Under the pieces are notes generated by a model, which did no database searches, was not told the DNA's origin, and worked only from the letters and a program-made list of their open reading frames with translations. Shown in pieces: positions 1 to 10,725 of a stretch of 64,000 bases of DNA. Both the position numbers and the translations under genes were made by a program. The stretch's first letter is position 1. The number at the start of each line of letters is the position of its first letter. The stretch comes from Botryosphaeria dothidea (taxonomy: Eukaryota; Ascomycota; Dothideomycetes; Botryosphaeriales; Botryosphaeriaceae), in NCBI GenBank assembly GCA_011503125.2, contig WWBZ02000082.1:2976001-3040000 (forward strand), in the 5' to 3' direction.

Positions 1-841
1 TTGATCCCTGTTGCCAAGAATAGAGTACTCAAACGAGAACCAGTGTCCGCAATCCATCCAGCGTCGTTGGAAGTAAGGCCCGGTAGGAATCCAGTGGATA
101 GCGAAGCAATCCCGACGGGGACCAGGTACACGTGTACATGAGGCGTCCACCTTGCGCCGTGCTGTGTCGCTGTAGCCGGGTAGGGGGTGATGGTGAGAAT
201 CACGAAGAAAAGGCTTTGGGCCAGACTCAGGCTCGAGAGCTCGGCGAGGCCCCAGAGAGCAGCGATTGCCCAGCTCGGAATGTCGCGTCGGCGGCCTGCG
301 ACATGATCGTCAGCAGGGTATCTCGCATATTTGAAATGGTACACCCTGATTACGCACCTTCGATTCCGACAAAAGCACTGAAGGCAAGGCGAGCAATCAG
401 AAGTTGCTGCGTCCACCACACAGCCCTGCTCGAGCCGAGTGCCGCGCGCTTGAATTCATCAGGGGGATTGACGTCCTGCCACCATCTTCCCAGCTGCCAG
501 TCTAGATCTCCGGTGCCCGCATACCAGCCGTCCCAGAGGGCACCTGGCGTTGGTTCGCCTTGCTCGTTTGCCCAAGCTTCGTAGGAGGACAGCAGCGCAT
601 AGCCCCAGTGGTAGAGTAAGATCAGGACGCTAGCGATGGCGAGAGAACCGTAGGTGGTGACATTCTTCTTGCGCTGCTCTTCGCGGGCACGCGTCTTTTG
701 CGCCGGGGGCAAAGTGCGCACAGCTTTGCTGATATACTTGAGGACGGTGACTAGACAGAGATCGACAAGCACAGCCGCAGAGATGAGATGAAACAGAGGG
801 TCGCGATTCGAGTTAAATACGTCCGCTTCCACGGGTGCCAT
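1..841 (-). CDS. Uncharacterised multi-pass membrane protein (partial, runs off left edge)
   Basis: Two exons are visible, complement(<1..295, 358..841). The 62-nt intron 296..357 has GTGCGT at the donor and CGCAG at the acceptor, and joining them keeps one open frame to the window edge. The start at 841 begins MAPVEADVFNS; the open frame extends further upstream, but that part is low complexity and overlaps the promoter of the divergent GTPase gene. I see about five hydrophobic segments: LFHLISAAVLVDLCLVTVLK, then a basic linker, SLAIASVLILLYHWGYALL, a helix near QQLLIARLAFSAFVG, one around AIAALWGLAELSS, and one near VHVYLVPVGIASL. An acidic/aromatic loop lies between helices two and three. 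I do not recognise the family. The C-terminus is missing because the gene continues beyond base 1. Confidence 0.7.
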
Positions 842-1242
842 GGCGGTGGGTGCGCGGTCGTCGCGATGAAAGTGGAGCGGGCGAGTCGTTTGCGATGACG
901 CAATTGGGTGTTGAAACGCGATATCTTCAGCAGTCGGGCGCGCAGTGCTGTAGAGTGCTGGAGAAGGTAAGATGTTTTGGTTGAGTGCGTGCCAGTGCCT
1001 GGCGTTGGCAGACCAAGAGACCTTGGACGTGTTGGCTGCTGTCTCAAGCAGGCTAGCTGACCACAACTGCGGCGGCGGGGCGGCTCGCGCGACTGGGGGG
1101 CCTGGCCCCTTTGATTCGTCGGGCGGCTGCGCTTTAACCACATCATCACTCCAAAAGCTCCAGCAACGCACGCGCGTCCACTTTTGCACTTCTGTCAACT
1201 CGCTCTGTCGCCGCACCAGCTGCGCGACGAAAACTCTCCAAC

Positions 1243-1968
1243 ATGTACCACTTAATGAAGGGATTATACCTCTACGCGACTAGCAAAGAAGGTATTGCCG
1301 CCCCTATCTGCACCGCAATTCCCCGCGATCGGGCGAACTCACAAGGCTCAAACCCCACAGAATACTCCATCCTCCTCCTCGGCCTCGACAACGCGGGCAA
1401 GACCACCCTCCTCGAGCAGATCAAGGCCATACACTCGAACAATCTCCACCCGAAACTCAAGACCGTCCCCACCGTCGGCCAGAATGTCTCGACCATCACG
1501 CTACCGGACATGTACCTCAAGATCTGGGACGTCGGTGGCCAACACTCGCTGCGCGGCCTCTGGCAAAGCTACTACGCCTCCTGCCACGCCATCGTCTTCG
1601 TGATAGACAGCACAGACATTGGCGACGCGGATTTGGAGAACCTGGCGAATGGAAGGGACGACGACACGGACGGCCGCCTGCAAGAATGCCGCATGGTGTT
1701 GGAGGACGTGCTGCAGCACGAGGAAACCGAAGGCGTCCCTCTGTTGGTGTTGGCGAACAAGCAGGACCGCGAGGACTGCGTGGAAACGGTACGGATCAAG
1801 GAGGGCCTGGTGCGCAAGGTCTTTGAGGGCGAGAAGGGAGGGAGCGTCAGAGACAGCCGCGTTCTGCCTTGCAGCGCGCTGACGGGCACTGGCGTCAAAG
1901 AGGCCGTCGACTGGTTGTGTAGCAGGGTCAAATGGAACAAGGAGGGGCGGCCGCCTGTTATGCGGTGA
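1243..1968 (+). CDS. ARL3: ARF-family small GTPase, ARL3/ARFRP1 type
   Basis: Exons are 1243..1291 and 1361..1968, giving 218 residues. Removing the 69-nt intron joins SKE to EYSILLLG, the usual start of this family. Visible GTPase motifs are the P-loop GLDNAGKTT, switch I threonine in VPTVGQN, the DVGGQ motif of switch II, NKQD for guanine specificity, and SAL near the end. The N-terminus MYHLMKGLYLYATS is the amphipathic helix typical of ARFRP1/yeast Arl3, which is N-acetylated and acts at the trans-Golgi to recruit Arl1 and its golgin effectors (family knowledge). The intron length is a multiple of three and has no stop, so an unspliced transcript would read through and add 23 residues just before the P-loop. 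The gene is divergent from the membrane-protein gene at the left edge. Confidence 0.92.
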   Translation: MYHLMKGLYLYATSKEGIAAPICTAIPRDRANSQGSNPTEYSILLLGLDNAGKTTLLEQIKAIHSNNLHPKLKTVPTVGQNVSTITLPDMYLKIWDVGGQHSLRGLWQSYYASCHAIVFVIDSTDIGDADLENLANGRDDDTDGRLQECRMVLEDVLQHEETEGVPLLVLANKQDREDCVETVRIKEGLVRKVFEGEKGGSVRDSRVLPCSALTGTGVKEAVDWLCSRVKWNKEGRPPVMR

Positions 1969-3051
1969 TACCGGTTTATCCTTGTGGAGGTGACTCTAGG
2001 GATTCCCGACCCAGTGACTGCCCTTTCGAGCATGCCTCTACATGGAAAGTCTCGTCATTTTTCGCATATTTGGCGTTGCAGTGAAGGTAAGGTGCTCGTT
2101 GTTGGCAGCGGACAGCTGATTTTAGCTGAAACTGATAGACGGCGTTTTTGGCATTGTTTAATTTGGTCTTGGTTCAAGAGCGTGGTTTTAGATACCCCAA
2201 TACTTTTCTGCAAGTTTCCGCTCATACGCTATCTTTTCCGGGCTAATTGGCATTGTTCACCTTGAAAGATCTTTTAGGTGTCAGATTCCAAATAGGGAAC
2301 AGCACCATGTTGGCCCGCATCCTGGCTTTAGGACGGATTTAAGGCAACTACATGGATTCCTATGAAGAGAATCCGACCAAGTCCTCCGGGTCGGCAGTTC
2401 GAGGCTACATATCTTCGCCATGTCATCTCCGTAATAGTTCCTGGATTGTAACGGTGACCCTATTGAGATGGATCAAGGAACCCAGGCTCATTTGACGAAG
2501 TTTCTGAAGAACGAGGGAGAGTCGAAGTAGTCGCCTGGTCGCGTGTATCTCAGTTTTGCTTGACCATGTACATGTACATCCGGTCGACTACCTTAGCTAC
2601 CCGTTGCTCGATTTTGGATTGAGGGCAGGAAGCGCCTTCCCTACTAAGTGTATTGACTAGAACCTTGGCCGTCAGATCCTGGATTCTAGCACTTGTCCAG
2701 ACGTTTCTGATGCGCACCACTCACATCCGGACACAATCACTCGCTAGGCCCAGCGTTCACCTTCTCTAATTTGCGCGTCACCGACGCACGAGCTCTTGGC
2801 ACTTTTGACCTGCGTGCCTGCTCACTGTAACTAGATCCGCCAATCGAGACCCGACGAACATGTACGAAAACTTCAGACAGCACCGGCCAGCACCCCACCA
2901 TCGCACTTTCTCGCATCCAAAACAACGAGAACCCGCTGGACTTGCTTTTCTCGCATAAACCACCACGCACCATGACTTCGCGGCGTAAGCATCATCGATC
3001 ACGGCAAGTACATTCTACCACCTAGCTTTACCCCCATAAATACAACGTACA
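1969..3051. other. Intergenic region, no gene seen
   Basis: About 1.1 kb between the GTPase gene and the next coding region. Open frames here are short and lack codon bias or splice-supported continuation. It presumably holds the 3' end of ARL3 and the promoter of the gene starting at 3052. Confidence 0.5.
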
Positions 3052-3933
3052 ATGACGTCTTCAAGATCTTCTTCCCCGGTTCGTTCGGATCACGGCATCA
3101 ACACTACACCGCTGGAGGACACCTACGGTGAGGCCGTAAAGGAGATGTCCAGCTTTCGTTTGCAGGTCCCGGATCCGTGGCACCATCCCACCATTACCAA
3201 CAAGGAAAGGAATCTCTACGGCCATCCGCCGAGACAGGAGAAAAAAACGGTCAACTATGCTGATATCGACTTCAAGTACTTCAGGTACAACGATAGAAAG
3301 CAAAAGCAGCAAGGTTCGCAGCGCATGGAGAAGAGGCAGAAGGTGGTTCGGGGTCTCCCTTTTTCGACCCGTCAGCCTGTCAAACCCACCACCCAGGAGA
3401 ACGTGCACACAACCACCCAGAAGGATTTGAGGCAGATGGACGTCAACGGCTTCAAAGCACGTTTTGGAGTTGCAGGCACGGACGAGGACTCCGACAACTT
3501 CATCGATGCCGCTGTCCGCTCGATGGAAGAAGACAAAGAGGATGCCATAGATACCATTGGTGCATCTGCTTCTACAAATCAGGATGGCGCGTCTCCTCAA
3601 ACTTCGGCTCTCATCTCGCAGGACAAGATGGATATTGATGACGACGGTACACTCTCTTTCCGTGCCGATGACGCCATTAGTGCCCAAGCCACGAACGGCC
3701 CTAACGAGTCACAACAGCCGCTGAACGCCGAGGTAGTCGCTATTTCCACACCTGCAAGCCACGTCTTGGGCAAATATGACCAGCAAAATCTTCGCCTCGT
3801 CCCTGACAAGGCAGTCCTCTCTACTGGTGCCAATTCTGGCACTCCAGCACCCACAAACCAGCCAGGCCCGCATGAGATACAGCACATTGAGTTTGGTGCT
3901 ACCACCACTCCCAAGCCCAGGACAATGGACTAA
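3052..3933 (+). CDS. Hypothetical disordered protein, 293 residues
   Basis: A single uninterrupted frame of 293 residues starting at ATG 3052. The sequence is hydrophilic and rich in Ser, Thr, Asp, Gln and Pro, with no membrane segment or signal peptide. The best-ordered part is the N-terminal third, which has PDPWHHPTITNKERNLYG followed by an aromatic and basic stretch (VNYADIDFKYFRYNDRKQKQ). The middle is acidic (MEEDKEDAID, KMDIDDDG). I do not recognise a domain. The length of the frame, the sensible composition and the A-rich context before the ATG support a real gene. It stands alone, with no close neighbour on either side. Confidence 0.65.
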   Translation: MTSSRSSSPVRSDHGINTTPLEDTYGEAVKEMSSFRLQVPDPWHHPTITNKERNLYGHPPRQEKKTVNYADIDFKYFRYNDRKQKQQGSQRMEKRQKVVRGLPFSTRQPVKPTTQENVHTTTQKDLRQMDVNGFKARFGVAGTDEDSDNFIDAAVRSMEEDKEDAIDTIGASASTNQDGASPQTSALISQDKMDIDDDGTLSFRADDAISAQATNGPNESQQPLNAEVVAISTPASHVLGKYDQQNLRLVPDKAVLSTGANSGTPAPTNQPGPHEIQHIEFGATTTPKPRTMD

Positions 3934-5621
3934 GGTCGTATATCAGCATTCAAAGAAGATGGATGATAGTGAAACAGCAGGAGCTAGCAAGGTGGAACAC
4001 GCCGGTGTCGGGCAGCCCGAGGACATGAACGTCTAGTAAGATGTTGCTCCTTCCGGCATTCCGTTTCCGTAATCGAGCACGAATGACGGCAATAGCTCTC
4101 TCCGGGGTTCAGCTTTCCTAACAACATTTGTTTATTGATGCGCCGTCTCAAAGTCTAGCATTTCGGTGATTCTTTCGGCAGTTGGTACTCAGCTTTCGTC
4201 CGCGGACATATTTTCGATGGGTGGGAAGTAGTGGTTGTGGTGGCGCTGCTAGAGAGGATTCTGGAGCCGCACCGCAGTGTGGAGACCCCAGCTGGCTCTA
4301 TTGGATTACATATTGCCGAAATTGGGTAGTTTATATGGCGAATAGCAGGTAGCCAGGAACCAATCAGGAGGCAGATGCATCATCTCCGCGGACGGTCCAT
4401 CCGTGCACGATGTTCTATGATGTATTCGTCACGACTTCTTTGAGCTTTTGCGTTTTCAGGGCTCGTCCGAATAAACTGCATATGGATTTGCATTGCGGCT
4501 GCAGATCCAAAATGCTTTTTCGTATTACGGAGCTTGCACGAGTCGTTATCCGCACGGCAGGTCGCGACAGCCGCGATGCCGGGAACGGGAGGCTTTGTGG
4601 CTGGACTGGCGCGGGCGGAAATCGCGAGCGGCATGGAACTTCCCACAGCCTTCTGGACTCTGGCCGATCGAGATCACAGACACAGCGGATTTGCGAGCTG
4701 GTTGTGTATTGCCTTCTCTCGATTGGCACCTCCACGTGGGTGTGGAGCAACTGGTTTCGTCGGGCCGAAACTTCCGACACAAGCGATTCCGTAAAGATCC
4801 ACAGGGAGAAGAATTTCGAAGGCCTCGCCCGGAGCCTCCGCGACAGGGCCCATGACTGCCGTCGTCCCGAAAACGGAAGTAGCTAACAGCGTCTAGAGTG
4901 GCATCGCGAGCCGTCTAGGCAGGACTCGCCCGCAAGGGAACGGTTCGGGAGAAAGAGCCGAATCGCTCTTTTGACCGCACTGCCAAATCCGACGTGCGGC
5001 AACCGGGCGGGCGGACCAAGGAACCCTTTCCTGTTGCGACCAAGCGCGGCTCAAACGGTGGTCCTTCGGCGCCCCTGGGACGTGGATGGTGGCGGGTCTT
5101 TGACACTCGGCGGCGGCGATCTACATCCTCGAACGACGCCTGCCCCGATGCTGCCGCTCAACTCTGCACCGCACTCGAGATGGGGCCCGAGGAAAAATCT
5201 CCGCGCTGTGTAGACCTGGGCTCAGATGGAAGTGCGAACGGCAGCACGCAGGTACGTGGCGCCGAGGGCTTGGGGAAGTGGAGGGAATTATGGAGCGTTC
5301 GTTGTCGATCTCCATCCTCCGCGAAGAGCCCGAACGCCTCCGGCCTCTGTTGCCGTTCTGGGCCTGGTCCATTTAGCTTCTCTCTCCACCAGCACAATGC
5401 TGCGCCAATCTCCGTGGGCACCAGCAACTAAAGCCCACGGAGAGCGCTCCACCCATGCTTCACATGGCGACGCCGCCCCCATTTTGCCATCCCCCCTTCC
5501 TGATGACTGATCCGATAACTACCGCCAACCGCCCTGGTCCTTGACATTAGATGGTCGAACGCGCCATCGACCGCTCCCTCTCCACTCAAAATCCTTCCCC
5601 CGGCGCCCCCCTTCGCAACTG
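3934..5621. other. Intergenic region, no gene supported
   Basis: About 1.7 kb. Several overlapping open frames occur on both strands at 4380..4886 and 4970..5500, but they compete in the same GC-rich DNA and none shows a recognisable domain or splice logic. I treat it as promoter and spacer of the receptor gene that starts at 5622. Confidence 0.45.
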
Positions 5622-7101
5622 ATGGAGGATCGAAGCGGGCAGGTGCTGGCCATCAACGTCGTCTTCTTCGTCCTGACATGGATTATCATGATGCTGCGCG
5701 TTTATACACGCGCATATCTGATCAAGTCGTTCGGCAGAGATGACTGGTCAATGCTGGCTGCTCTGCTGCTCTTCACTGGCTACTTGATTTGCCAGCTTGG
5801 AGGCGTGGCCTACGGTACTGGAAGACACGACGAGGATCTCACTGCGCTCGACAGAATGAGGGCCTTAAGGTACGTCGTACACACTCCCCCCGCCCTTCCT
5901 CTCACTGACTCCTTAAACAGGTATTGGTGGTGGTGTGAGCTCTTCTACACCGCGGCAACATGCATGTTAAAGTGTTCAGTCGTAAGCAAAACATCACTCG
6001 GGCAACATCTCGAAGTAGCAAATCTCACCAGTCTCAACATCAGGGCCTGTTCCTTCTCCGTATCGCCGTGAAACCAGGCCACATCATGACCATATACGTT
6101 ATGAGCGCTGCGACCATCCTTCTGAGTGTCGGATATTTCTTCGTCTTCATCTTCCAGTGCACCCCCGTCTCATCCTTCTGGACCATCAAGCCCAACAATG
6201 ATGGCTGCTTACCCCTCGACGCCATCGCCGGAATCGCCTACGCCGCCGCCTCTCTTGGATCGGTGTCCGACTGGACTTTCGGTCAGTCTTTCGCGCCGCT
6301 GCTTCTCGCCGAGTAATTAACCTTATTCTCAACAGGCATCCTCCCTGGCTTCATTGTGTATGATCTTCAGATGAACACGAGGACCAAGATGGTCGTTGTT
6401 GGTATCCTGGGCTTTGCAGCCATCGGTAGTACCGCTACCATCGTTCGCATGCCTTACATCAAGGGCTTCAAGGCCACCCACGACTTCCTATGTACGCCTC
6501 CCGAATCAGCCTCCATCAACATATCCGAATCTAATCTTATTTCACAGACGAGTCCACGGACATCGCCATCTGGTCTACTATTGAACCGGGCATCGGCATG
6601 ATGGCCGCCTGCATTGCGACTCTCCGCCCACTCCTACAACATGTTCTCCACCGCACTGGCCTCTCGACACCAGACAAGCGCACCAACTACCCAGACGGCA
6701 GTTACGGCAACCCGCTCGGCTCGTCCAAGAACAAGTCGCGCGTCGGCAACGGCTACATCCGCTCCAACTCGTACTCGCACCACATGGACTCGCTCAGGCC
6801 CGATACCATCACCGGCACCGCGACCGTCATCGTGTCGGGTGGTGATTCATCTGCGACGAACAGAACCTGGCGCGACGACAGCGACAAGGGGAGCGATGAG
6901 CACATCATCGGCTCCAGCGACATACATATCTCCAAGAGCGTGCAGGTCACGCACGTAAGCGAGCCGGCTGAGCCGAGCCCTGGGGGGTATGGTGGATATC
7001 ACCATTATTCGTCGTCGCGGCAGCACGGGAGGAAGGTCTCGAGAATAGAGGAGAGGAGTGTGGGTGGCAGTGGGAGGACATCGGACGAGAGTCTGGTGTG
7101 A
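5622..7101 (+). CDS. Pth11-like seven-helix integral membrane protein (fungal rhodopsin domain)
   Basis: Five exons: 5622..5869, 5921..5981, 6044..6281, 6336..6491, 6548..7101, giving 418 residues. Every junction is GT-AG and in phase. The start MEDRSGQVLAINV lies just before helix 1, as usual in the family. Helices are seen at INVVFFVLTWIIMMLRVYTR, WSMLAALLLFTGYLICQLGG, a Trp-rich YWWWCELFYTAATCMLKCSV, IYVMSAATILLSVGYFFVF, IAGIAYAAASLGSVSDW, MVVVGILGFAAIGSTATIV and the IEPGIGMMAACIATLRPLL helix. The D-W after helix 5 (VSDWTFGILPGF) and the W-x3-E-P-G signature of helix 7 are characteristic. The roughly 150-residue tail is Ser/Gly-rich and cytosolic. Family members include the Magnaporthe surface-sensing receptor Pth11. 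The CFEM domain found in some members is absent here. The ligand cannot be predicted. Confidence 0.9.
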
Positions 7102-8158
7102 CGAAGAAAAGAAAGAAAAGACCCTGGGAAAGATGAAGGCGGCGCTATACGGCGTATAATTGGGAGTTGCGGAGAAGGGAACCAATCAAAAGAGGTGGAA
7201 TTTTTTGTCTTTTTTATGTTTGTTTTTTGAAGATGGGTTATACCCCACGGTCCTGGCAAGGCATGCCGAGTTTCTTTTCCAGCGTTGATTTTGCTTCGCC
7301 TCTGTTCGAAGAGCACGATACATGTCCCACACACATCTCCGAAGACATCTAATGCCCCATCTCTACTAATGCTGCGCGCTGCTTCAGCAGAGCGCGCCTA
7401 TCGCTGCGAGACGTTTTAAGTCGAGGAATCCACTTTTGGTGATACCCGCCGCCGCGGAGAGCGGATGGCTCGGGGGAAAGAGGAGAGAGAACCAGGTACA
7501 TCGGCAAATCAGAAGGTCATCATTGCGTGTCCTGATCATCTTTGCCTGATACAGCGAATGAACCGGTATCGGTCAGCCATCTATGCTTGGCAAGGACGAG
7601 AACCTGTCGTGTTAGTCAAATAGTGTGGGACCCTGGTGGAAACCCCGACGACACGAAGCGACACTCGTGTGGACATCACCACCACGTGTGCAGGAGGACC
7701 TGCCAGGATGAGAGAATTGCCAATTTCGGCTAGATCGACGTGTATTCATTCACATGAGTAGTGGTTCTTCTGCACGAGAAGCGTGGCTATGCATATGCTG
7801 AGCATTGATTTTCTCTTCTTCCTTTTTCATAAGGGACTGTAGAAAAAGAGGAAGAGGCTGTAGCCACCAGCTAGTACGTGCACTAGTCATCGCCCAAAAA
7901 AAAAAAAAAACGCACGCATTGATGCACCACATTTGCTAAATATAGACCCTCGTCTGACGATTGCAAGTCCACTCTCTTCCCATATGAAACAAAGTTGTTT
8001 TAACTGGTTCAAAACGCTAATACTCTCACATTTCCGTCTTGAGAAACCCCGATTTACTCCGAAACCACATAATGCCAGTCCGGTGTATATCGCTTATGGG
8101 GAAAAAAAAAACATAATCTAGCTCGCGATGCTCTCTATCTCTCTCCAGATCTCGCCTC
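7102..8158. other. Intergenic region, no gene seen
   Basis: Convergent spacer between the receptor and the polyglutamine gene. It contains an A15 tract near 7895..7910 and a shorter A tract near 8101, both probably in 3' untranslated DNA. No frame with coding character was found. Confidence 0.45.
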
Positions 8159-8352
8159 TCACGCAACAACAGCAGCAGCAGCCACCGCCCGCCGCCTCAG
8201 CGCCGTCTCGACCGCCGCCACAGCCGCCCAATCCCGCCTATCCACCATGCTCCCCTTGGGCCGCAAGCCCCTCACCACCTGCACGTCCTCCTCCCCACTG
8301 CTCCCATCTTCGCTGTCAACCTCCTTCCTCCTCTCCTCGACCTCGTACGCCG

Positions 8353-8424
<72 letters not shown>

Positions 8425-8617
8425 GCTGCTGCTGGGGATTGATGATGGGCGGCGCGTTGTAGTACTGCTGCGACAGGCGCTTGAAGCGGTTCTCGTTCTC
8501 GGCGCGCAGCCGGTCGAAGTTCTCGGCGTACTCGCGGTCGCGCTCGGCGGCGGCGGCGCGGCGGCGGCGCAGGGCCGGGGAGACGAGGGCGGCGCAGTTG
8601 AGGATGAGGGAGGCCAT
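8159..8617 (-). CDS. Small polyglutamine protein, 152 residues
   Basis: A single frame starting at 8617 with MASLILNCAALVS, a short hydrophobic start, followed by an Arg/Ala/Glu-rich helical segment (ALRRRRAAAAERDREYAENF) and FKRLSQQYYNAPPI. A run of 26 or so glutamines is encoded by mixed CAA and CAG codons at about 8358..8436, then an acidic tail (VDSEDGSSGEEDVQVV). Small fungal proteins with a similar hydrophobic start and helical basic segment are common and of unknown role. The interrupted glutamine codons argue for selection on the protein rather than a plain DNA microsatellite. The C-terminus is Ala/Val-rich and of low complexity. No partner can be inferred from the neighbours. Confidence 0.6.
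8358..8436 (+). repeat. Trinucleotide tract (CTG/TTG)n, coding for polyglutamine on the minus strand
   Basis: Read on the plus strand, the tract begins with CTG triplets, switches to TTG triplets and ends with CTG again. In the coding direction these are CAG and CAA. The repeat should vary in length between strains. Confidence 0.85.
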
Positions 8618-10725
8618 TTCTTCTTTCCCTTCGTCGTCCTGGCTGTGACGCTTTTTTTTTTTAGGTGGCGTGGAGGTAGCTATTTTTTCTTGGGGAAAAG
8701 GCTCGTTTGTGCCTTGTGAGCGGTTGGTGATGTCAGGTTGGTGGGTGGTGTATTAAGTTGGCAGGTTTTGGTGGCCGGTTTCGTGGAGGGGGAAGGTTCC
8801 TCCAGCTGAACCGTGACGGGGACGCCCAGTCTCAGTTGTGGAGAGCTGGACGTTTGGATGACGCGTGAAGGTTTTTGGTATGGCCTAGAGCGGACGCCGT
8901 GCGGGTGTGGCAAAAGCTCTTTTTTAAAGCGAACGTTTTGGAAGCTTTTATCCTTTGTGGCGTTTGAAAAATACGCAACGGGAGTGTGGAAAGCGAAACG
9001 ACTTGAGACGGCACGAAAAAGTCAAGAGCGGCCGCAGGGCTGAAGAAGAATGTTCCTTTTTATTAAGGCGAGGGATTTCGATGGGCAATTTTCATGGAGT
9101 TTGCATCAATGCCCGAAAAATAGGGCTATACGGGCACTGTAGGCGTCATTTGCGTCATGCAGCCCGAAAACCTAGGGCCAGGGACGAATGGGAATCGATA
9201 ACATAGGCGGGGGACCCCACATGGTGAAGGGCGCGAGTAGGGCACTAACGGCGACGGCGTGGTTTAGAAAAAGGCGTTGACAGCTCATTGACAGATCAGC
9301 ACCCGCGAAAGCTTCGTGGGGTGCTGAAATGAGCTTGGCGGGGTGTGCCTGAAAGGCGCGTTAGGCTCGATCCGGATCGTCGCCCAATGCCGGGACAGGC
9401 AGAACCTGGGCAAGAGGAAATAAGGCTTCGGCTGTTAGGCTCCTAACGCGTCGCAGATTTAACAAGGGCCAGGTTTGGGAGAGGCGGAAGGCAGCTGGTG
9501 GTACTGAGGGCTGGGCGACGCAGGCATTTTGGGAAGCTGTCCCTGCGTCATCGGCAGGCGGGAGAGCAGCGGAGTTCTTGGGGCCTTGGACCTTACTCGA
9601 GGTGGACTCTCTTGGGCGGCGGGGCGCAGCGCGTGTGCGCGTTCCGGCTGCTTGCGCTAGCGGGCACGCGAGCCCCAGCGCGCGGTCCCGATGTCACCGT
9701 GCGACATTGTAAGCAGCGCCTCAGCCAAGCACACCGCATTGCGGTTACTCGGAGTGGAGGTGAGGTGAGGTGAGGGCAGAGGGCTTGGCCCCGCCGTGGT
9801 CCTCGGTATGAGGTGCCGCTTGGGCGCAGGGCTGGAAGGCCGGTGGGCTTTCATCGACAGAGGACGGCGGGAAGGACGCGCAGCGGCGGCGCCGAGTGCA
9901 CGCAGTGGCCCGTCCACTGGTCGCCGCTACCCAGCCTGCCGCAGTTTGGCTGCTCGCTGCGCCGTTGTGGCTGGACCCAAGCACCGCTGCCTCTTCTGCC
10001 TGGCCAACAGCGGCTCCGCGCGCCCAACGTCCAGCTGCGGGCCACCCGCTCCTTCCGTTTGTTATCGTGGAGAACATCGCGCCTGCTCGCTGCTGCTGCG
10101 CGACCGGCACCCCGGCGGAGAAAGCGCGACCGCAATCTCGGCGCTGCTGCTCTAATTTTCCAGGCCTCTGCAGTATCGATCACCGCGGCTGTGGACCTTC
10201 CGCCCACCGATGTGCTAAGCCGTTCGCCTCGAAGGATTGCTCTCAGCCTCAGCCCCAAGCTGCCTGCATCGTATTTCACCAGGAAACATCCCTCCCACCT
10301 CAGCCATCGCCTTTTATTCACCCAGTCTCTCGTTGCGTGCGCCACGCCCACCCCCAAGCCCTCCGCCGCATATCATCTCCGCGCGCCTGTCCAGCAACAC
10401 CCCGGTCCTGCTGTTTCGTCGCCGCTCGCGCCTCGTACCACGCGCGTGGTTACTGATTGCCGATACACGCATCCCTCGACATCGAGACGAGTCCCGCCAG
10501 CAAACCAACGTGCGCCTGATCGGCAGGAAGCTCAGCCTCGCTCCGTTGCTCCTCCCTCCCGCGCGCCCTCGATCCTTCCTGCTAAAAGCAGCGCCCATCC
10601 GCCGCCCGCGATCCTTCGCCGACCTGCCGACCTTCTGGCTGCATGGGAACAGCGCCATATACCTGCGACGTGTGCGAGCGCCTGCTCTCTCCAGTCGATA
10701 GATCTCCTCGACGCCAGCTGCGATA
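8618..10725. other. Long intergenic region with a pyrimidine-rich leader, no gene supported
   Basis: About 2.1 kb. The left half (8618..9700) shows nothing convincing. From about 9800 the plus strand becomes C/T-rich with many TCC and CCT words and overlapping open frames in several phases, which fits a promoter and long 5' leader for the membrane-protein gene starting at 10726 better than a coding region. Confidence 0.45.

Noticed and set aside
350..1216. Long minus-strand frame extending the left-edge gene to a start at 1216
   Set aside because: The part before 841 is low-complexity, lacks a good context and overlaps the divergent ARL3 leader; the ATG at 841 begins the ordered sequence.
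4380..5510. Cluster of overlapping frames on both strands
   Set aside because: Competing frames over the same GC-rich DNA, none with a domain or splice-supported extension.
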